Both the position numbers and the translations under genes were made by a program. A stretch of DNA of 64,000 nt from Fimbriimonas ginsengisoli Gsoil 348. GTDB taxonomy: Bacteria; Armatimonadota; Fimbriimonadia; Fimbriimonadales; Fimbriimonadaceae. The notes under the pieces were generated by a model. The model was not told where the DNA came from. It was given only the letters and a program-made list of their open reading frames with translations, and ran no database searches. The stretch covers positions 4,092,001 through 4,156,000 of the forward strand of contig NZ_CP007139.1 in NCBI RefSeq assembly GCF_000724625.1, given 5' to 3'. Below are positions 34,686 to 43,313 of the stretch, in pieces (the stretch's first letter is position 1; each line of letters opens with the position of its first letter).

Positions 34686-35239
34686 TCGCCGACCGCCTCG
34701 ATCCACAGTTTTCTGAATCTCTCTCGCGCGGTGTGGAGGCGAGACCGGACGGTACCGATCGGAACCCGCATCACTTCCGCAACCTCTTCGTAGCTCAGTT
34801 GCTCCATTTCTCTTAAGACAAGTGTAGTTCGGAGCTCGGCAGGCAACTGGGCCAAAAGTTTCTCTATAACGACGCGATTTTCGACGGTTCCGCCCGAATG
34901 GGGCTGCGCGGCGTCGAATTCGACGAGCTCCGCCCGTTTCAGCCGGAGTCGATCCATGCAAAGGCGCACACAAATTCGGTACAGGTAGCCGGAAAAGGCG
35001 CGGTCGTCCCTAAGCTTGGCGATTTCGCGGAAAGCCTTCAGGAACGATTCTTGGGCTACGTCTTCCGCCTCATGTCGATCGCGAAGGAGGTTCGTCGCGG
35101 TGCGGACAAGCCGGTTTCGGTGGCGGGCGATCAGGCATCCGAGGGCGACCTCGTCTCCCGTGCGGCATCTGCCGACCCACTGCCGCTCCTGGGCGGCGGT
35201 ATCGACGGGCAGTGCGGCGGTGGTTTTGGCTTCGATCAT
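34682..35239 (-). CDS. ECF-type RNA polymerase sigma factor leading the glnD operon
   Basis: 185 residues from ATG 35239 (MIEAKTTAALPVD). Region 2: GCLIARHRNRLVRTATNLLR, DRHEAEDVAQESFLKAFREI, then FSGYLYRICVRLCMDRLR. Region 4: LAQLPAELRTTLVLREMEQL and the helix-turn-helix SYEEVAEVMRVPIGTVRSRL. The open frame extends to 35380 but only across intergenic repeat. First gene of the chain sigma, anti-sigma, membrane protein, glnD, with each join a 4-bp overlap. Confidence 0.93.
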   Translation of the reverse strand: MIEAKTTAALPVDTAAQERQWVGRCRTGDEVALGCLIARHRNRLVRTATNLLRDRHEAEDVAQESFLKAFREIAKLRDDRAFSGYLYRICVRLCMDRLRLKRAELVEFDAAQPHSGGTVENRVVIEKLLAQLPAELRTTLVLREMEQLSYEEVAEVMRVPIGTVRSRLHTARERFRKLWIEAVGE

Positions 35240-35316
35240 GGTGCTGGCGTAAGTTCCCACTGCATGGTACACGACGTTTCGGTCTAGGCCCAAAGTTCTT
35301 GGCAAAGGGAGTTTGT

Positions 35317-35396
35317 GAGGCGTTGGGCGTCGGGCGTTGGTTTGCAAGCAGAAGAGAGTTATCTCTGGGTTAACGCCCAACGCCTAGCGCCCGCCA
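35317..35396. repeat. Inverted GGCGTTGGGCG repeat between divergent genes
   Basis: AGGCGTTGGGCGTCGGGCGT (35317-35336) and on faces AACGCCCAACGCCTAGCGCC (about 35373-35392), same family as 9206, 9729 and 54446. It lies in the promoter region of both the ECF sigma operon and the OstA-like gene. Confidence 0.7.
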
Positions 35397-35418
35397 TCGA
35401 ACCGGTACACTTCGTGGC

Positions 35419-37011
35419 ATGCCGGCGCCGTGGATCCCCGTGTGGCTCGCGGCGATGGCGAGTCTGGGGCAGGTTGCACCGCAGGCCGCTCCGCCGGGGT
35501 CGGTGCGAGTCGATGACGAGCTTGTCGTTACGGCCGAGCGGACCCATTACGATCCGCTGACCCAGACTTACACCTTCTCGAAAGGAGTGGTGGCGGTTTA
35601 CGGATTTACGACGGTTCGCGCCGAGCGGCTTGTGATCCATAACGCGCCGGGCGATCAAACGGCGGAGGCGAACGGGAACGTTCGGCTGGACGATCCGGAG
35701 GCAAATCTGTCGGCCGACAACCTTCGGTTCTCGTGGAAGACCGACGCTCGTACCGGACATGCCGAAAACGCGATTATTCACATCGCCAACGTGACGATTC
35801 GGGCAAAGCGGGCGGAAATGCGGCCTGAGAAGTGGGACTTATACGACGTCTCGGGGACGGCTTGCCGAAACGATCCGCCGTTCTTGGAGGCTCGCACCCG
35901 GCACATCTCCGTGACGCCGGGAAAAGACGGTAAAGCGGTGCATCCGTCGATCTATGTCCTTGGCCATAAGCTGCTGACGCTGCCCGATCGATCGTTCAAC
36001 TTGAATCCGAAAACGGAGGGATTCAATCCGCCCGCGATCTCCTACCGCCGCGGTTCGGGTTTGGGAGTCAACTTCACAAGCGGATTTCTTCTAAATCAGC
36101 AGACGAACCTGCTGGTAGCCGCGGCGGCGTTTCCCGACTCGCGGCCGGGGTACGGGGCCACCGTTACGCGAACGTTTCTGAAAGCCGACTCGATCGACAG
36201 CATCGTGACTCCGGCATCGGAGTTGGGGGAGCGGTTCCGGAACGGGTATTTGGAGAACATCCAGGTTCGAACGCCCGATCAGGAACGGCGCTCGATGCGG
36301 AATCTGAAGCGCTCGGTCGCCATCAGCAGCGTATGGAACCAAGGGGCGACCGCGACCGGCGACGACACGACTTACTCGAAGCCGCTGGAAGCGGTTTACG
36401 AACTCGGCGGAGGGATCGGCGACTACGGTTACCTCGGCCAGGTGAGGGCGCAAACGATCCGTCGCAACGGCGAGGCGATCCATACCCGGATGATTTTGAG
36501 CGGAAGCGCCGGCATCGCTCCGCGCCCAATCGGCAAGAACCTCGACCTGATCGGGCGGATTGATTCGAGCCTGTTCTTGGGCACGAACTTCGGGTGGGTT
36601 CGCGGCTCCGTCGGGGCGGTCTACACTCCGATTCCGCAGATCGCCTTGGCCGCCGGAGTTTTCGCTTCGCAGGAGGCCGGCAGCACTCCATTCTCGGTAG
36701 ATCGACTTTACGCCAAGAACGGATTCGTGCTTCGGGCGGACTTCAATCTGGGGCCGACGAAGTTTAGCTTCATGCAGAAGTGGGATCGAAATTTGGGGAG
36801 GTTCGATCGGGAGTACACGGCTTCCCAGGTGGTCGGGTGCCTCGAACCGTTCGTGGCGTACCGGAAATATCCGAACGAATACAACCTCGGATTACGCTTC
36901 AGGTTGGACGAATTTTACGACGTGTTGCGCCGGCGCGACTTCAAACGGACTAAGCCGGTGAAGACGCAGGTGAGCCCGCAACCCGACGGAACCCTTAAGA
37001 GTGGGATTTAG
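35419..37011 (+). CDS. OstA/LptD-like outer-membrane protein
   Basis: 530 residues. Signal-peptide-like start (WIPVWLAAMASLGQVAPQAA), then an OstA/LptA-type N-terminal domain: YDPLTQTYTFSKGVVAVYG, RAERLVIHNAPGDQTAEANG, DDPEANLSADNLRFSW. A beta-rich C-terminal part resembles a small barrel (LVAAAAFPDSRPGYGATVTR; VRGSVGAVYTPIPQIALAAG; YNLGLRFRLDEFYD). LptD moves lipopolysaccharide to the outer leaflet; this protein is shorter than LptD (about 750-800), so the exact role is open. It supports a diderm envelope. Confidence 0.7.
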   Translation: MPAPWIPVWLAAMASLGQVAPQAAPPGSVRVDDELVVTAERTHYDPLTQTYTFSKGVVAVYGFTTVRAERLVIHNAPGDQTAEANGNVRLDDPEANLSADNLRFSWKTDARTGHAENAIIHIANVTIRAKRAEMRPEKWDLYDVSGTACRNDPPFLEARTRHISVTPGKDGKAVHPSIYVLGHKLLTLPDRSFNLNPKTEGFNPPAISYRRGSGLGVNFTSGFLLNQQTNLLVAAAAFPDSRPGYGATVTRTFLKADSIDSIVTPASELGERFRNGYLENIQVRTPDQERRSMRNLKRSVAISSVWNQGATATGDDTTYSKPLEAVYELGGGIGDYGYLGQVRAQTIRRNGEAIHTRMILSGSAGIAPRPIGKNLDLIGRIDSSLFLGTNFGWVRGSVGAVYTPIPQIALAAGVFASQEAGSTPFSVDRLYAKNGFVLRADFNLGPTKFSFMQKWDRNLGRFDREYTASQVVGCLEPFVAYRKYPNEYNLGLRFRLDEFYDVLRRRDFKRTKPVKTQVSPQPDGTLKSGI

Positions 37012-37098
37012 TTTGGAACGAGCAGGTTATTGGGACCGTTATGTCCGATGGCGGCTCTCTGCACCGGCGGGGGCTCCGTGCCAGAATCAGGAAAACCC

Positions 37099-38994
37099 AT
37101 GCGCTACTCCTTGGATGAGTCGAAGTGCCGTAACTTGGAGGTTTCCACTCGTCGAGAGTGGGTGCTGACGAATGGAACGGGTGCGTACGCGATGGGGACC
37201 GCAGGGGGGATCAACACTCGCCGTTACCATGGCCATCTGATCGCCGCGATTACTCCGCCAACGGGACGGATGCTGCTACTTGCCGCAGTCGACGCATTGG
37301 TACAGACCGACGGAAATCCGATGGGGATCAGCGCCAACCAATATCCGGGCGCGATTTATCCGGAGGGGTTCCACTATTTACGCGGCTTCTCGGTGGACGA
37401 CCACGCCTGCTGGCGGTACCGGGCCGGAGGGGCGGAGGTGGTGAAGCGACTTGCGATCCATCCGCATGAAAATGCTTCCACGGTGGTCTACGAAAACGTG
37501 GGGACGATCCCTTTCAACCTGATCCTCCGCCCCCTGGTTTGTCACCGGGACCACCACGGCAATTTCTACGAGAATCCGCACTATCCCGACGACTTGGAAT
37601 TTCTTCCCTCGGAGACGCAGGTGAAGTCGGGGGACGTATCGCTCTACCTGAGCCATGGAAACGGTGAACGGGTAGCGGTGCAAGGTTGGTACTACCGATT
37701 TGAGCACAACCGCGAATCCGACCGGGGCCTGGCCGATAAGGAAGATCTGTTCTGTCCGTGCGAGCTTCGGTACTACCTGAAGCCGGGTGAGAAGGCGACG
37801 ATCGTCGCGGCGACCCGGCCAAGCGTCGAGCCGCTGCAGATCTCCGACGAAGAGGCGCTGCGAGACCTCCGACTTTCGGCGATGCTACGCGACGCCGCGG
37901 AACGGTTCTTTGTAAAGACCCACGACCGGTCCACGATTATCGCGGGGTATCCGTGGTTCACGGATTGGGGAAGGGACACGATGATCTCGATTCCGGGTCT
38001 CTGCCTCCATACCGGGAGAGTCACCGAGGCGCGCCAGATCTTATCGGACTTCTCGACTCAGCTTTACCACGGCCTGATTCCGAACCGGTTCGTTGAAGTT
38101 GGGGAGAGGCCCGACTACAACACCGTGGATGCGACCCTTTGGTTCGGGAACGCCATCTACAAGACGCTGATGGCGGAGTGGGACGAAGTCTTTGCCACCC
38201 GGATGCTGCCGGTTCTTCAGGAGGTTTATGATTGGCACGTCCGGGGAACCGAGTTCGGCATCCACGTCGATCCGTTTGATGGCTTGTTGACGCAGGGAGA
38301 ACCCGGCGTCCAGCTCACTTGGATGGATGCGAAGGTGGGGGACTGGGTGGTGACGCCGCGGCATGGGAAGCCGATCGAGATCAACGGGCTGTGGATCAAT
38401 CTCCTGCGTGTCCTCGAATGGTTGTCCGGGCGTCTGGGTCTCGACGGAACGAAGTACGGGACAGACGCGGAGCGGGCGGAGGAGAGTTTCAATCAGCGGT
38501 TTTGGCATGAGGGCCGCGGTCACTTCCTCGATACCGTCGACCCGACGGACGCCTCTCTTCGACCGAATCAGCTCATCGCAATGGCGCTACCGTTCTCGCC
38601 GGTGCAGGCGGACCGGGCGCAAAAAGCTTTGGAGGTCGTGGCGAGGGAATTGCTGACGCCGAACGGGATTCGAACGCTGGGGCCGGACGAGCCGGGATAT
38701 CGGGGCGCTTACTCGGGTTCGCTACCGGAGTTGGATGCCTCCTACCATCAGGGGACGGCGTGGCCGTGGCTTCTGGGACCGTATGTAACGGCGTTGGTTC
38801 GTTTCACCGGTGACAAACAAGAGGCGAAACGGATCCTCCGCAACTCGCGAACGATGCTGGAGGAGTACGGCCTCGGCGGCATTGCCGAGGTATACGATGG
38901 CGACGAGCCGCAACACCCGGGCGGCTGTCCATGGCAAGCTTGGAGCGTTGCCGAAGTGCTCCGAGCGTGGGTCGAGGATGTGAGCGGCGACTAG
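37099..38994 (+). CDS. Glycogen debranching enzyme (amylo-alpha-1,6-glucosidase type)
   Basis: 631 residues from ATG 37099 (MRYSLDESKCRNLEVSTRRE); the frame reaches 37030 but the extra residues are not family-like. N-terminal GDE domain: EWVLTNGTGAYAMGTAGGIN and TRRYHGHLIAAI. C-terminal (alpha/alpha)6 catalytic domain: STIIAGYPWFTDWGRDTMIS, GLIPNRFVEVGERPDYNTVD, TLWFGNAIYK, QLTWMDAKVGDWVVTPRHGK and PELDASYHQGTAWPWLLGPY. It hydrolyses alpha-1,6 branches of glycogen. The partner GT4 enzyme at 16268 could be on the synthesis side, but the link is inference. Confidence 0.92.
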   Translation: MRYSLDESKCRNLEVSTRREWVLTNGTGAYAMGTAGGINTRRYHGHLIAAITPPTGRMLLLAAVDALVQTDGNPMGISANQYPGAIYPEGFHYLRGFSVDDHACWRYRAGGAEVVKRLAIHPHENASTVVYENVGTIPFNLILRPLVCHRDHHGNFYENPHYPDDLEFLPSETQVKSGDVSLYLSHGNGERVAVQGWYYRFEHNRESDRGLADKEDLFCPCELRYYLKPGEKATIVAATRPSVEPLQISDEEALRDLRLSAMLRDAAERFFVKTHDRSTIIAGYPWFTDWGRDTMISIPGLCLHTGRVTEARQILSDFSTQLYHGLIPNRFVEVGERPDYNTVDATLWFGNAIYKTLMAEWDEVFATRMLPVLQEVYDWHVRGTEFGIHVDPFDGLLTQGEPGVQLTWMDAKVGDWVVTPRHGKPIEINGLWINLLRVLEWLSGRLGLDGTKYGTDAERAEESFNQRFWHEGRGHFLDTVDPTDASLRPNQLIAMALPFSPVQADRAQKALEVVARELLTPNGIRTLGPDEPGYRGAYSGSLPELDASYHQGTAWPWLLGPYVTALVRFTGDKQEAKRILRNSRTMLEEYGLGGIAEVYDGDEPQHPGGCPWQAWSVAEVLRAWVEDVSGD

Positions 38995-39311
38995 GCGTTA
39001 ACCGTTGGCCGGTTGAGTGGTGAGCTCGGCTTTACCTTCCTTGCTCCGTTCAGCTCGACGAGATCGCCCACGATCCTTCCGACCGTAAAGAAGACGGCGC
39101 CGAGGAATCCGAAGGCAAGAAGGCCGACGGTGAGCACGACCGCCATCAGGAGCAGAATCGGGATGAAGCCGGCGGGTACCGTGATGTACGCCAATGCGAT
39201 AACCGCGGGGATCGCTACGATGGGCCACCAATGTGGGTCGGGGCGAATTTCGAACCAGTCTTGCGCGTCTAAGGCGCGCTCTCGCAGTCTCTCTTTAAGC
39301 AGATTATTCAT
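38991..39311 (-). CDS. Small membrane protein
   Basis: 106 residues with two long hydrophobic segments (WWPIVAIPAVIALAYITVPA; FIPILLLMAVVLTVGLLAFG and FLGAVFFTVGRIVGDLVE). N-terminus basic and polar (NNLLKERLRERALDAQDW). I do not recognise a family. Its stop codon overlaps the debranching-enzyme stop by 4 bp in convergent direction. Codon use looks ordinary, so it is probably a real gene. Confidence 0.6.
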   Translation of the reverse strand: MNNLLKERLRERALDAQDWFEIRPDPHWWPIVAIPAVIALAYITVPAGFIPILLLMAVVLTVGLLAFGFLGAVFFTVGRIVGDLVELNGARKVKPSSPLNRPTVNA

Positions 39312-39422
39312 CTAACGACTCTCCGTTCAATGGCGCAGCCCCAAGGCGGGCTGCCAATCGGTTGGACTCGTCGAAGCGATTTAATGTGCCAGGGGGTGAA
39401 TCTCGGCCTAGGACCGGTCAGA

Positions 39423-40442
39423 ATGACCCGCGGAATGGCGTTGCTGCGAGTTGCACTGGTTGGATGCGGCCTCATTAGCGAGGCACACGCCCGCGCGTAT
39501 GCCGGCCACCACGACCGGGCGCGTATCACGGTCTGCTTCGACACGGACCTCTCTAGAGCTGCGGAGCGGGCCGACGCGATCGGCGCTCGTGTCGCGTCCT
39601 CATACGAGGAGGTGCTGACCGATCCTGAAGTGGATTCGATCGAGCTTTGCACGCCGCCTCACCTTCATACAGATCAGGTGATCGCTGCCTTGGAGGCTGG
39701 GAAGCATGTTTCGTGCCAGAAGCCGCTAGCCCGGACGCTTGGTGAGTGCGACGCAATGATCGAGGCGGCCGAGCGATCGGGTCGAGTGCTGTTCTACGCG
39801 GAGATGTACCGAACGATGGGGGTCGCCGTCCGTGCGCGCGAGGTGGTGGAGTCGGGGCGCATCGGGAAGCTCGTGGGGATCCAGGCGACTTACGCCCATT
39901 GGCAGGGTGGGCCGTACCTCGACACGCCCTGGCGTTACAATCCGAAGGTGGCGGGAGGCGGGCAACTGCTCGACGGGGGAATCCACCATATTGCGCTGAT
40001 GCGGTTGGTGGGGGGTGACGTTGAGGCCGCGTCTTGTTTTACGAACCGGATCCGGCCGGAACTTGGGGGCGACGACACGGCGACCGTCATTCTTAGGTTT
40101 GCGGAAGGGCACCTAGGAACCTTGATGTCGACCCAAGCGGCGGGAACGTGGTTCCCGGGACCGGGGTTCGTTGCCTTTGGGACGGAGGGGATTCTGACGA
40201 TCGGAGGGCCATACGGAGGTCTCGTCGTTCATCACGACGATCTGCCCGATCGCCGGGAGGTGCTGATCTCCGAACGAGCCGACGCCTTCGGCGAGATGGT
40301 CGGGCACTTCTTGGACGTGGTACTGGATGGCGTCCCCAGCCGTGCGACCGCTCAAACCGGCCGAGAAGATCTACGCACGGTCTTGGCGGCGTACCGGTCG
40401 GCGGACGAGGGGCGCTCGGTTTTGTTGAGCGAGCTGCCATAG
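39423..40442 (+). CDS. Gfo/Idh/MocA family oxidoreductase
   Basis: 339 residues from ATG 39423 (MTRGMALLRV; ATG 39435 also possible). Rossmann N-terminus LRVALVGCGLISEAHARAYA with G-x-G-x-x, then VDSIELCTPPHLHTDQVIAA, EAGKHVSCQKPLARTLGECD (the EKP-type motif with Q for E), and the C-terminal domain with GGGQLLDGGIHHIALMRLVG, holding the catalytic Asp-x3-His. Uses NAD(P) on a sugar or inositol; substrate unknown. The frame reaches 39330 without family support. Divergent from the small membrane protein. Confidence 0.9.
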   Translation: MTRGMALLRVALVGCGLISEAHARAYAGHHDRARITVCFDTDLSRAAERADAIGARVASSYEEVLTDPEVDSIELCTPPHLHTDQVIAALEAGKHVSCQKPLARTLGECDAMIEAAERSGRVLFYAEMYRTMGVAVRAREVVESGRIGKLVGIQATYAHWQGGPYLDTPWRYNPKVAGGGQLLDGGIHHIALMRLVGGDVEAASCFTNRIRPELGGDDTATVILRFAEGHLGTLMSTQAAGTWFPGPGFVAFGTEGILTIGGPYGGLVVHHDDLPDRREVLISERADAFGEMVGHFLDVVLDGVPSRATAQTGREDLRTVLAAYRSADEGRSVLLSELP

Positions 40443-40519
40443 CATAGTTGGCAAATCGACCGGCAGATTTGGGAGGATTGTTTCCGAGAGCGACAGGAGA
40501 CGTGCGAGACAAATATAGT

Positions 40520-40629
40520 TTGACAATCCAGGTTCACCCGTAGCCCAGGGATTTATCCCCGGTAAAACCTTGAACCGCGGCTAAAGCCACGGGCTTACAG
40601 GCCAAATAAATGTAAACCTAATTTGTCAA
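40520..40629. mobile_element. Candidate 110-bp MITE-like element
   Basis: Ends TTGACAATCCAGGTTCAC (40520-40537) and GTAAACCTAATTTGTCAA (40612-40629) are inverted copies with 14 of 18 matches. Inside are two REP-like palindromes (GTAGCCCAGGGATTTATCCC region and CGCGGCTAAAGCCACGGGCT). No gene fits inside. It lies between the convergent oxidoreductase and LacI-family genes. The rest of the 219-bp gap (40443-40661) shows nothing else. Confidence 0.5.
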
Positions 40630-40661
40630 TGACGATGAAGGCGCCGCCACGGAGCGCTGTA

Positions 40662-41684
40662 TCAGGGGGTTGGCGCAGGGCCGGAGCTGCCGCGGGGGAG
40701 GAGCTCGACGCCGAATCGGACGACCTCATCGGGTAGCCGGTCTTCGCCGAGACGATCGATCAATAGGTTGGCGGCTCGCTTTCCGATGGCGTGCAGAGGC
40801 TGGTGAAATGTTGTGAGCGGTGGGCTCATCGTCTGGCCCTTCGGGTCGTCGTCGACGCCGACGAACGACATGTCCCGGGGAACCGAAACCCCTCGTCGCT
40901 GCAGCAGCGGTATCAGGTCGACGGCCATGGCGTCGTGCCAGCAAAAAACGCCGGTTCGCCGAGGGGATTCCTGCGCAAGGATATCGGCCAACGCTTCGAT
41001 CGATTGGATCTCGCGGAGGCGAAAGGTTTGGACGGCATCGCCGTCGAAGCCAGCGGACGCCAGGCGGGCTCGAAACGCGCGCTCCCTTTCATTCGAAGCA
41101 GTGACGATCGAGCTAACGGCGATGAAGGCGAACCTCTTGTGTCCGAGCTCCAGGAGATGGGTCGCCGCCATCGCGCCGGCGGCTTCATTGTCGATGTCGA
41201 CGCTGGAGACTCCAGGCAAGGGGGCCGTGGCGCCGACTAGGACGAGCGGGACCCCTCGTTCTTGGAGGGTACGCACAGTCTCGCTGTCCTGGATCGGGGC
41301 GATGACGATGAGGCCGTCGCACCGGCCGTCGTAAGAGCGGCGAATGGCGAGACCGAGGTCGTCCCACATCTTTTCGGCAAAGATGGTGACGCTCCAGCCT
41401 CGGAACATCGCGGCCTCCATGATCCCGTCAAGGGTGTTTCGGAAATAACCATGGAGCAGGATCGGGTTCTTGGTGAGGTCGGTCACCATCACCCCGAGGT
41501 TCTGTGCGACGATCGCCTTCTGGTTTTTTTCCAGCGCAGTAGGGCGGTAGCGGAGTTGGCGAACGGCGGCGAGCACCCGCTCCCTGGTCTCGGGGCTCAC
41601 CCGGTCCGAACGTGCGTTCAGTACGTTGGAGACGGTTGCCACCGACACTCCGCTTAGCTTCGCCACGTCGCGCAGGGTCGCCAT
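40662..41684 (-). CDS. LacI-family transcriptional regulator
   Basis: 340 residues. N-terminal helix-turn-helix TLRDVAKLSGVSVATVSNVL with hinge RYRPTALEKNQKA, then the periplasmic-binding-like sugar domain: LGVMVTDLTKNPILLHGYF, DGLIVIAPIQDSETVRTL, FVGVDDDPKGQTMSPPLTTF. It should repress sugar genes and release DNA on ligand binding. It is not beside the arabinan operon; its target is unknown. A LacI-type site lies just upstream (41707-41720), hinting at autoregulation. Divergent from moaC. Confidence 0.93.
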   Translation of the reverse strand: MATLRDVAKLSGVSVATVSNVLNARSDRVSPETRERVLAAVRQLRYRPTALEKNQKAIVAQNLGVMVTDLTKNPILLHGYFRNTLDGIMEAAMFRGWSVTIFAEKMWDDLGLAIRRSYDGRCDGLIVIAPIQDSETVRTLQERGVPLVLVGATAPLPGVSSVDIDNEAAGAMAATHLLELGHKRFAFIAVSSIVTASNERERAFRARLASAGFDGDAVQTFRLREIQSIEALADILAQESPRRTGVFCWHDAMAVDLIPLLQRRGVSVPRDMSFVGVDDDPKGQTMSPPLTTFHQPLHAIGKRAANLLIDRLGEDRLPDEVVRFGVELLPRGSSGPAPTP

Positions 41685-41702
41685 CAGTTAAACAAGAGTA
41701 TA

Positions 41703-41722
41703 CGTGTTGAACGCGTTTAGGT
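41703..41722. promoter_or_regulatory. Candidate LacI-type operator
   Basis: TTGAACGCGTTTAG (41707-41720) has a perfect AACGCGTT core (41710-41717), the shape of LacI-family operators with a central CG. It lies 25 bp upstream of the lacI-like start and 60 bp from moaC, next to a GTATACG that could be a -10 box. Evidence is the palindrome alone. Confidence 0.4.
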
Positions 41723-41779
41723 GGGACGGTTCATCGGTGAGAATGCCGACACGGCGATTTCGTTCGGGTAGCTTGAGTT

Positions 41780-42238
41780 ATGGATTTGAAGTCGGCCACC
41801 GAAACGGGAATGTGGGACGTTTCGGACAAGACGCCAACGGTGCGGACAGCGCGCGCATACGCCATCCTTCGGATGTCGCCGGAGACTGCCCTGGCGGTGC
41901 GCGAGGGGACGGTACCGAAAGGGGATCCGCTCCCGGTCGCTCGGGTAGCGGCGGTGATGGCGGCCAAAAACACCCCATCGATCATCCCATACTGCCACCC
42001 GTTGCCGGTCGAAAGCGTTAAAGTGCGCTTTTCAGTGGGCGACGATGCGATCGAAATCGAGACCGAGACGAAGACTTCGGCCAAAACCGGCGTGGAAATG
42101 GAGGCGCTTGCCGCCGCATCCGTCGCCGCCCTCACGCTCTACGATATGCTGAAACAGCTCGACATGGGGATGACCATCGAGTCAGTCCGTCTCGTAGAAA
42201 AGAAAGGCGGCAAAAGCGATTACCAGCGAAACACGTAA
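41780..42238 (+). CDS. moaC: Cyclic pyranopterin monophosphate synthase
   Basis: 152 residues. With MoaA it turns GTP into cPMP, first intermediate of molybdopterin. Motifs: MWDVSDKTPTVRTARAYAIL, GTVPKGDPLPVARVAAVMAA, the active site TPSIIPYCHPLPVESVKVRF, and KTGVEMEALAAASVAALTLY. Length normal. It ends 1 bp before moaA. Confidence 0.97.
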   Translation: MDLKSATETGMWDVSDKTPTVRTARAYAILRMSPETALAVREGTVPKGDPLPVARVAAVMAAKNTPSIIPYCHPLPVESVKVRFSVGDDAIEIETETKTSAKTGVEMEALAAASVAALTLYDMLKQLDMGMTIESVRLVEKKGGKSDYQRNT

Positions 42239-42239
42239 C

Positions 42240-43313
42240 ATGCCACTTCTCCTTGACCGCTTCGACCGGACGATCGACTACCTGCGGGTGTCGGTCACGG
42301 ATCGCTGCAATTTCCGGTGCGTGTACTGCATGCCGGAAGAGGGATTTCCGTGTACTCCCAAGGAAGAGCACCTGTCGGCGGAGGAGTTCGCTCGCATCAT
42401 CGGCGTCGCCGCCGGGCTGGGCATGAGTAAGGTGCGGTTTACCGGCGGGGAGCCGTTGCTGAGGAAGGACCTTCCGGAGATCGTCCGCGCCGCGCGAGAT
42501 GCGGGCGTGGTCGATTTAAGCGCGACTACGAATGGGCATCGCCTCCCGGAAATGGCGGAGCCGCTTGCTGCGGCTGGGCTGAGCCGGGTGAATATCAGCC
42601 TCGACACTTTACGCCCTGACAGATTTACGGCGATCGCACGCCGAGGCTCGCTGGAGATCGTCCTGGAAGGTATCCGTGCGGCGGTCGAGGCGGGCTTGGC
42701 CCCGGTGAAGCTGAACGTCGTGGCTTTACGTGGGATTAACGACGACGAAGCGGCCGACTTTGCGGCTTGGACTTTGCGCGAGCCGGTCCATGTGCGGTTT
42801 ATCGAAGTAATGCCGATGCGGTGGAATCTGGATGAGGGGCCTTCGATGGAGGCATTCTCGCCCCATGGCGGAGCTGGCTTGCTTCAGATCCGCCAAGCGC
42901 CGGGTGGGATGCTCTCGGATGCCGACATGCGGCGTCGATTCGTTCCTTGCGAGGAGCTGATGGCGTCGATCGAGGCGGTCCATGGCAAACTTGAGCCGGC
43001 CGATTTGCGTACGAACGGTCCGGCAAGAACCTTCCGGTTAGCCGGGGCTCCCGGAACCGTGGGCTTTATCAGTCAGATCTCGAACGACCTCTGCAGCCGG
43101 TGCAACCGGCTTCGCCTTACCCACGATGGATTCCTCCGCGGCTGCCTCATGAGCGACGGCGAGCTCGACCTGCGGAATCCGATCCGATCCGGCGCCACCG
43201 ACGAGGAGATCCGAGCCCTGTTCGAGCACGTCGTCGCCCACAAACCCGAGCGCCACTACCTCGCCGAAGGGCAACGCGTTACCGGACGCGGGATGAGCCA
43301 GATCGGTGGTTAG
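42240..43313 (+). CDS. moaA: GTP 3',8-cyclase
   Basis: 357 residues. Radical-SAM enzyme: first cluster CNFRCVYCMPEEG (C-x3-C-x2-C), then KVRFTGGEPLLRKDLPEIVR, and a second cluster near the C-terminus NDLCSRCNRLRLTHDG-FLRGC. The C-terminal GRGMSQIGG is the conserved GG tail needed with MoaC. It acts first in molybdenum-cofactor synthesis. It follows moaC directly. The last 276 bp overlap a minus-strand reading frame (the membrane protein at 43038-43820). Confidence 0.96.
   Translation: MPLLLDRFDRTIDYLRVSVTDRCNFRCVYCMPEEGFPCTPKEEHLSAEEFARIIGVAAGLGMSKVRFTGGEPLLRKDLPEIVRAARDAGVVDLSATTNGHRLPEMAEPLAAAGLSRVNISLDTLRPDRFTAIARRGSLEIVLEGIRAAVEAGLAPVKLNVVALRGINDDEAADFAAWTLREPVHVRFIEVMPMRWNLDEGPSMEAFSPHGGAGLLQIRQAPGGMLSDADMRRRFVPCEELMASIEAVHGKLEPADLRTNGPARTFRLAGAPGTVGFISQISNDLCSRCNRLRLTHDGFLRGCLMSDGELDLRNPIRSGATDEEIRALFEHVVAHKPERHYLAEGQRVTGRGMSQIGG

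Noticed and set aside
34686-34973. N-terminal extension of the anti-sigma frame
   Set aside because: Lies inside the sigma gene; GTG 34685 gives the zinc motif at the right distance.
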